Shown: piece by piece, positions 59,701-64,000 of the stretch
How positions within the stretch are numbered: position 1 is the stretch's first letter
Layout: the number at the start of each line of letters is the position of its first letter
Assembly: GCF_010093535.1 (NCBI RefSeq)
Contig: NW_022985198.1
Span: 239,348 to 303,347, forward strand
Source of the DNA: Lindgomyces ingoldianus
Lineage: Eukaryota; Ascomycota; Dothideomycetes; Pleosporales; Lindgomycetaceae
Direction of reading: 5' to 3'
Length of the DNA: 64,000 nucleotides
Made by a program: the position numbers and the translations under genes
Notes under the pieces: generated by a model
Database searches by the model: none
Told to the model about the DNA's origin: nothing
The model's input: only the letters and a program-made list of their open reading frames with translations

Positions 59701-59732
59701 AGACTCAATGCGAGGTTCTACAAGCATCACGA

Positions 59733-60168
59733 TAATGAATACTACGCCTACAGCCCCAGACGCCGCGTGCGAAAGCCGATGCCAGGACGGTTGTCTCATC
59801 ACCATACCTGCGACTCTGCTGAGCTGCCGCACCCTCAAAAGGGCCCTCGACTCCCGGTTTCCTGGCCAATATTCCGTTCAGGTACCTAATTATAAACTCG
59901 TTTAATTAATAATCTAATTAACAGTAAGATAGCTTAGGAAAGATATCTTCAAGATCACGCTTCCAAGTCTACAAGAGGTATTTTAGCTCTCTTACTTTTT
60001 CCGCCACTTTATATGCTTCCCATTTCTCTACGCCATATATTAATCAGCTTTTAAATATCTTGTAGAACGAGCTTTTATTGTTACACTCTTTTCTCTTTAG
60101 AATAAAATATTAGATAATAATTTATTTTCTAGGCTGAAATTCATGAACTTAAAATGTGTCTTAGATAA
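59733..60168 (+). pseudogene. 5' fragment of a small gene cut by a repeat block
   Basis: ATG 59733 opens MNTTPTAPDAACESRCQDGC followed by LLSCRTLKRALDSRFPGQYS and ends at a CAG|GTACCT donor-like site (59880). Sequence then turns AT-rich. A TTCTAG acceptor near 60132 is followed by a short open piece (AEIHELKMCLR). The FPGQYSVQ context looks like a real conserved exon, but the expected continuation is missing, so the gene is probably truncated or its intron has been invaded. Confidence 0.35.
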
Positions 60169-60675
60169 GTGTTACAACAAACAGTTAGACGTAACAAGGA
60201 TATCGCTAAGGCCAACTCTATAAAAGAAGGATATATAAAATAAAAGTTATATAATAAGATATTACGTAACAGGGTAGCGTGCTTTAAAAAAACAATAGGT
60301 TTAACTAAAACCTCTAATTTATTTAATTATTTTCTTATCTTAAGTGTTTTTATATAATTACTTTATTACTTTATAACTATTAAACTTTTTACTTTATCTA
60401 TTTCCTTACATTGCAAGAGCTAATATATTAAGTAAAAAAATATACAGTATATCTTTTTAAGTACTTTAGTTATATAAAAAAAAGCGCTAAACTAGCTAAT
60501 TCTATTAAGATTACCTAGAAGAATATTTCTATAAATTAAAATACTAAAGCTTATATAAATATATAAAGTTTTGCTAAGCAAAGTAGATTATAAGATTTTA
60601 TAAGTAGAAACTTATAAAAATAGTTTAAGTATTTTAATAAAAACTACTTTATACTTAAAGCTATTTAACATTACC

Positions 60676-60902
60676 TTGTAATAAAGTAGACGCTCTGCTT
60701 GCAAAAATTAATACTATATAACTTTCGCTACTGCACTAAAAGGTTAAGATAAGTATACTTAAGCTAAGTATTTCTTACATAGTATAATATATATATAGAT
60801 AATGCTAGGGTTAGCACTAGCACTAGCGGTTGCCTCTAGTCTAGCCTAAACCTCTATAAGCAAGAGAAGGCTACATAGTTAACTATGCTTACCTTGTTAC
60901 AC
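60676..60902 (-). mobile_element. MITE, copy B (decayed)
   Basis: Inverse orientation to copy A. The left end TTGTAATAAAGTAGACGC and the right end CCTTGTTACA match the termini of copy A after G-to-A and C-to-T changes. The internal (AGCACT)n-like run and the TATATATA tract are kept. Confidence 0.65.
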
Positions 60903-61045
60903 TATCCTCTCTCTTCATAGCCTTAGCCTCTAAGACATAAGAGTAAGAATATATATCTACTTACTTTAATTATAGTCTCTACAATAATTTATGCTAGAGT
61001 AATTACTAAGACTTAAACTTTTAACTTTTAGGTAGTTTAAGTATT

Positions 61046-61276
61046 ATATAATAAAGTAAGCGCTCTATCTGTAAAATTTAATACTATATAACTTTTTTAA
61101 CTATACTAAAAGGTACGCATAAGAATACTTATGCTAGGTATTTCTTACATAGTATAATATATATATATATAGATAATACTAGAGTTATCACTAGCACTAG
61201 CGGTTGCTTCTAGTCTAGCCTAAACCTCTATAAGCAAGAGAAAGCCACGTAGTTGACTGTGCCTACCTTGTTACAT
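61046..61276 (-). mobile_element. MITE, copy C (more decayed)
   Basis: About 140 bp beyond copy B and in the same orientation. It shares the core ctagcactagcggttgc and ctagcctaaacctctataag with B, and the reverse complement with A. The left end is reduced to ATATAATAAAGTAAGCGC. Confidence 0.65.
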
Positions 61277-61356
61277 AACTATTTAAAATAAATAAAGTTA
61301 TATTTTTAATTAACTTTTTATAAATTTATAACTTATAAATTATAAAGTAGAATACT

Positions 61357-61430
61357 ACTTAAAGTACTTATATATAATATAATGTAGTAGATTACTTAAA
61401 GTACTTATATATAATATAATGTAGTAGATT
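61357..61430. repeat. Perfect 37-bp tandem duplication
   Basis: Two identical 37-base units starting acttaaagtacttatata are adjacent, with no difference, in otherwise decayed DNA. The duplication is therefore younger than the decay. Confidence 0.85.
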
Positions 61431-61555
61431 ACTTAGCTAGCTACTTTTTCTTAGCATAACTAACCTATGTTATTGTCAGATATGCGCACCTACTGTCAAG
61501 ACAGGAGGAACGCTGGACGAAAGCTGCTACATAGTACGAGCAATAAGCTCGAACA

Positions 61556-61630
61556 GTATATTGCTGCAAATTGCTGCATGTTGCAGCATTTTGCAATATT
61601 TTGCAACAAATTGCAGCATGTTGCAAGCTG
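61556..61630. repeat. TGCAGCA/TGCTGCA palindromic array
   Basis: Short words ttgctgca, atgttgcagcat, ttgcaatattttgcaa and ttgcagcatgttgcaag follow each other, giving several overlapping inverted repeats. The surrounding 61440-61700 island is not RIP-decayed and is open on both strands, but the encoded sequence is low-complexity. Confidence 0.6.
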
Positions 61631-64000
61631 GTCGCGCATAGGGCTAGTGCGCGAGGGACTTGGACTGGAAAAACAAAGCCGGGCAACACAGGCAGACAAA
61701 AAAAAAAGATTAATTAATTAATATAATTAATTATTATCCTATACATTATATCTAAAACTTATTATTTATCTTAGGAAGCCTAGAAACAGTGCTTTAATCT
61801 AATAATTAAAAGTCTTAGTGCCTCTATTAATACAAAATAGCCACCTAGCCTCTTTAAGACGCGACAGTCGTCCTTTGAGACCACACCGACTACAGAGCCT
61901 GGATGATGCAGCTGCAATTAAGATGTGTAGCGCACAGCATCTGGCCGCAAGTGGATCCTAAGTTAACTATCTAAATAATCTCTAAACTAAGAGCTCTAGA
62001 GATGCTGCTAATAGCTAAGTTTTTACTAGCCTCTAATGTTAAAACGCCTATGCATATAAATAAGCTATTAATAAGTAGTCTTAAAGCTTTTAAAAAAGCT
62101 ATTAAATACTATAAGATTAAGGCTAACAAGTATAAAAGTAATAGACATAATTATAAAAAAAAGTAATTAAGCTTTTAATAGATTATTATTTTTATCTAGT
62201 TAATAGTGTCACGGTATCCTCCCCGGATCCCAGACATAACTGTATTAGACGCGTACTAGAGTATTATTAGTGCACGTCTAATACAAACATAACACAACAC
62301 AGACATAAACTTAAGCATAAACTGCCTTAACACTAACTAAACCTAAAACAGGCTTAATTTATACCTAAAGCGCTTAGACTTTTAAGCTAAGTATTTAATT
62401 ACTAATTTCTTTTTAAACTTTTTTATTCCTTATATAATGTCTTATACTTACTATAATACCTTATGTAGTAATTAAACTAGACCTCTATAAAGCTCTATAA
62501 CCTTACTTATGCATAATTATAACATTATGTTATGTTAAAACTTTAGCTAAAAATAGCCTCTAAATTTAATCTAATAAGCTTAGTACTTGCATAACTCTAA
62601 GCTATTAAAGTAAGCTAAGAAGCCTTTTTAAAAGCGCTTACTTTATAAGAAAGCTACTATATTATAAGCTTTAAAGCTTTTTAAAAGAACTTTAAAAAAC
62701 AGCTTTATGTTATTAAGTAGTCTATTTCTGCCTTAACTTTTGTTATAGTAGTAGGAACTAAGAACTTACTAGCCTTAAAGTTTACTTAGAAGTCTAGAGA
62801 TAGCTTAACTTTTTCTTGCCTAACACTGCCTACAACTTATAACCTTTTTAACTTAGTAATAAAATCTAACTAACTCCTTAATTCTTTGCTGTTTAATAGA
62901 AAATAGAAAGACTTACTTTTCTTTTTACACAAGCTCTAATATAAACTTAAAGAAAATATAGACTAATTCTTTTCTAAACACTTTTAGTTACTATATGCCT
63001 ACTTTTAACTTAACTATAATATAACAGCCTTAATTAACTTACTAATAAATAAAGATATTATTAACTTAAATTAATTTATAGCATTTTTATAAGTAACTTA
63101 TAAAGACCTAAATAAAAAGTTAACAGCTCTAAGTTGCCTAAACACCTTATAATAAAAAAAAAGCTTTACTTTACACTTTACTAAGTTCTGCTAACTTACA
63201 TCTAATATAGGCTTAAATAAGATAGGTTTAATTATAGCCTTATATAACTCCCTCTTAACTAAACTATAATGCGCTATAGTAAAAGAACCCCTTCTAAACA
63301 ACCTTAACGCGTATGCAAACCTAATTGCTACCTATAATAATAACATAAAGTTCCTCCCTATATAAGCTCTAATACACCCCTAAACTAGCGCAGTTGCAAA
63401 TAAAAACTCTAACATAATAAAAATTAATTTAAATTATGCTCTAGTTAGTTCTAAAAAGTGTAAAAATTATAAAAAAAAAAGTTAATACTTTAAGTATAGT
63501 AAGTATAGTTATATATTTTAAAACTACTTTATTCTTTTTTCTTAAGTCTATGCAAGTAGTGCTGCTAGCACTTATTAAAGATTCTTACTATTTTAATTTT
63601 ATTTTTATAAAGGCTTTAACTTATATTTAAGCTTTAATTCTTTTTACTACTCTTAACATAGCTGCAGCTATAGTAGTAGGAGCCTGTAAAAAGGCTTGTC
63701 TTAGAGCTAAGTTGCCCTCTAGGACTAATTTAACACTAGATCTCTGCTAACTTATAGGCTAAGTCCTTTACTAATAACTAAAAGTACTAAGTTAATATTT
63801 CTATATATTTATAATAAAGAACTATATTAGCTTTAATATAAGCTTTTATTAACTTAAAAGTAAACAGCATAGGTTACATTAATAAAGAACTAGCGCGTAA
63901 ACTAAATCTTTAATTAACACTACTTACCTAAATAATTTACCTAACTAGATTTAATAAAAAATAACTTAAAAAAAGTTTTATTTTTTATACTACAACTATT

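Larger units (their letters stand above)
59905..64000. repeat. RIP-eroded AT-rich repeat block reaching the right edge
   Basis: The same word bias as the block at 26.6-36.9 kb: TCA/TGA and CCA/TGG nearly absent, ACA/TGT and GCA/TGC retained (clear in 62341-62640). Less decayed islands occur at 61440-61700 and 61850-61970. At about 62207 TGTCACGGTATCC begins like the LTR-like repeats of this window (TGTCACGGTTATG). No gene is supported. Confidence 0.8.

Noticed and set aside
61465..61721. Overlapping frames on both strands
   Set aside because: The encoded sequence simply repeats the TGCAGCA array (Cys/Leu/Gln periodicity) and is not a protein-like sequence.

Overview
The window reads as nuclear DNA of a filamentous ascomycete (Pezizomycotina); I cannot name the species. 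Evidence: genes carry many 47-60 nt GT-AG introns with CTAAC/CTGAC-type branch points, the gene families are fungal (fungal NLR, DUF6601-like, Jen1-like, Ppn2-like, GRDP), and gene-dense GC-balanced blocks alternate with AT-rich blocks full of TAA/TAG that look like repeat-induced point mutation (RIP) of transposons. No RNA gene, CRISPR array or prokaryotic feature was recognised.

Layout. 0-11 kb is an accessory block: a fungal NLR (alpha/beta hydrolase, NB-ARC, TPR; minus strand, running off the left edge), degenerate minus-strand coding remnants, a frameshifted DUF7580-like gene, and two consecutive protein-kinase domains on the plus strand that a good intron would splice into one tandem-kinase protein. 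11-13.4 kb has no supported gene. 13.4-26.5 kb is a conserved block: a secreted Ser-rich protein ending in RDEL, a DUF6601-like membrane protein, a BAR-SH3 protein (107-N gap inside an intron), an Mte1/ZGRF1-type DUF2439 protein, an atypical Ras-like GTPase, a Ppn2-like endopolyphosphatase and a CorA-like membrane protein. 26.6-36.9 kb is a RIP-eroded repeat block with essentially no open frames. 37.7-40.3 kb is a glycine-rich-domain protein (GRDP). 40.3-45.5 kb holds small relics, one LTR-like repeat and a doubtful gene. 45.5-50.2 kb carries a Jen1-like carboxylate transporter, an NAD(P)-binding protein and an F-box protein. 50.2-53.8 kb is a repeat block (MITE, LTR-like repeat, large inverted repeat). 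53.8-58.9 kb carries a second CorA-like gene and a third, membrane-anchored member of the kinase family. 59-64 kb is again RIP-type repeat DNA with two more MITE copies.

How they fit. The middle genes are ordinary cell functions (membrane curvature, DNA repair, polyphosphate, carboxylate uptake). The NLR, the DUF7580-like gene, the kinases and the CorA-like proteins are types typical of the fungal accessory genome, some tied to non-self recognition, and they sit next to RIP blocks. The points most worth following are the possible fungal tandem-kinase protein beside an NLR, the trinucleotide preference of the C-to-T decay (pyrimidine-C-purine lost, purine-C-purine kept), and a MITE family present in fresh and decayed copies.
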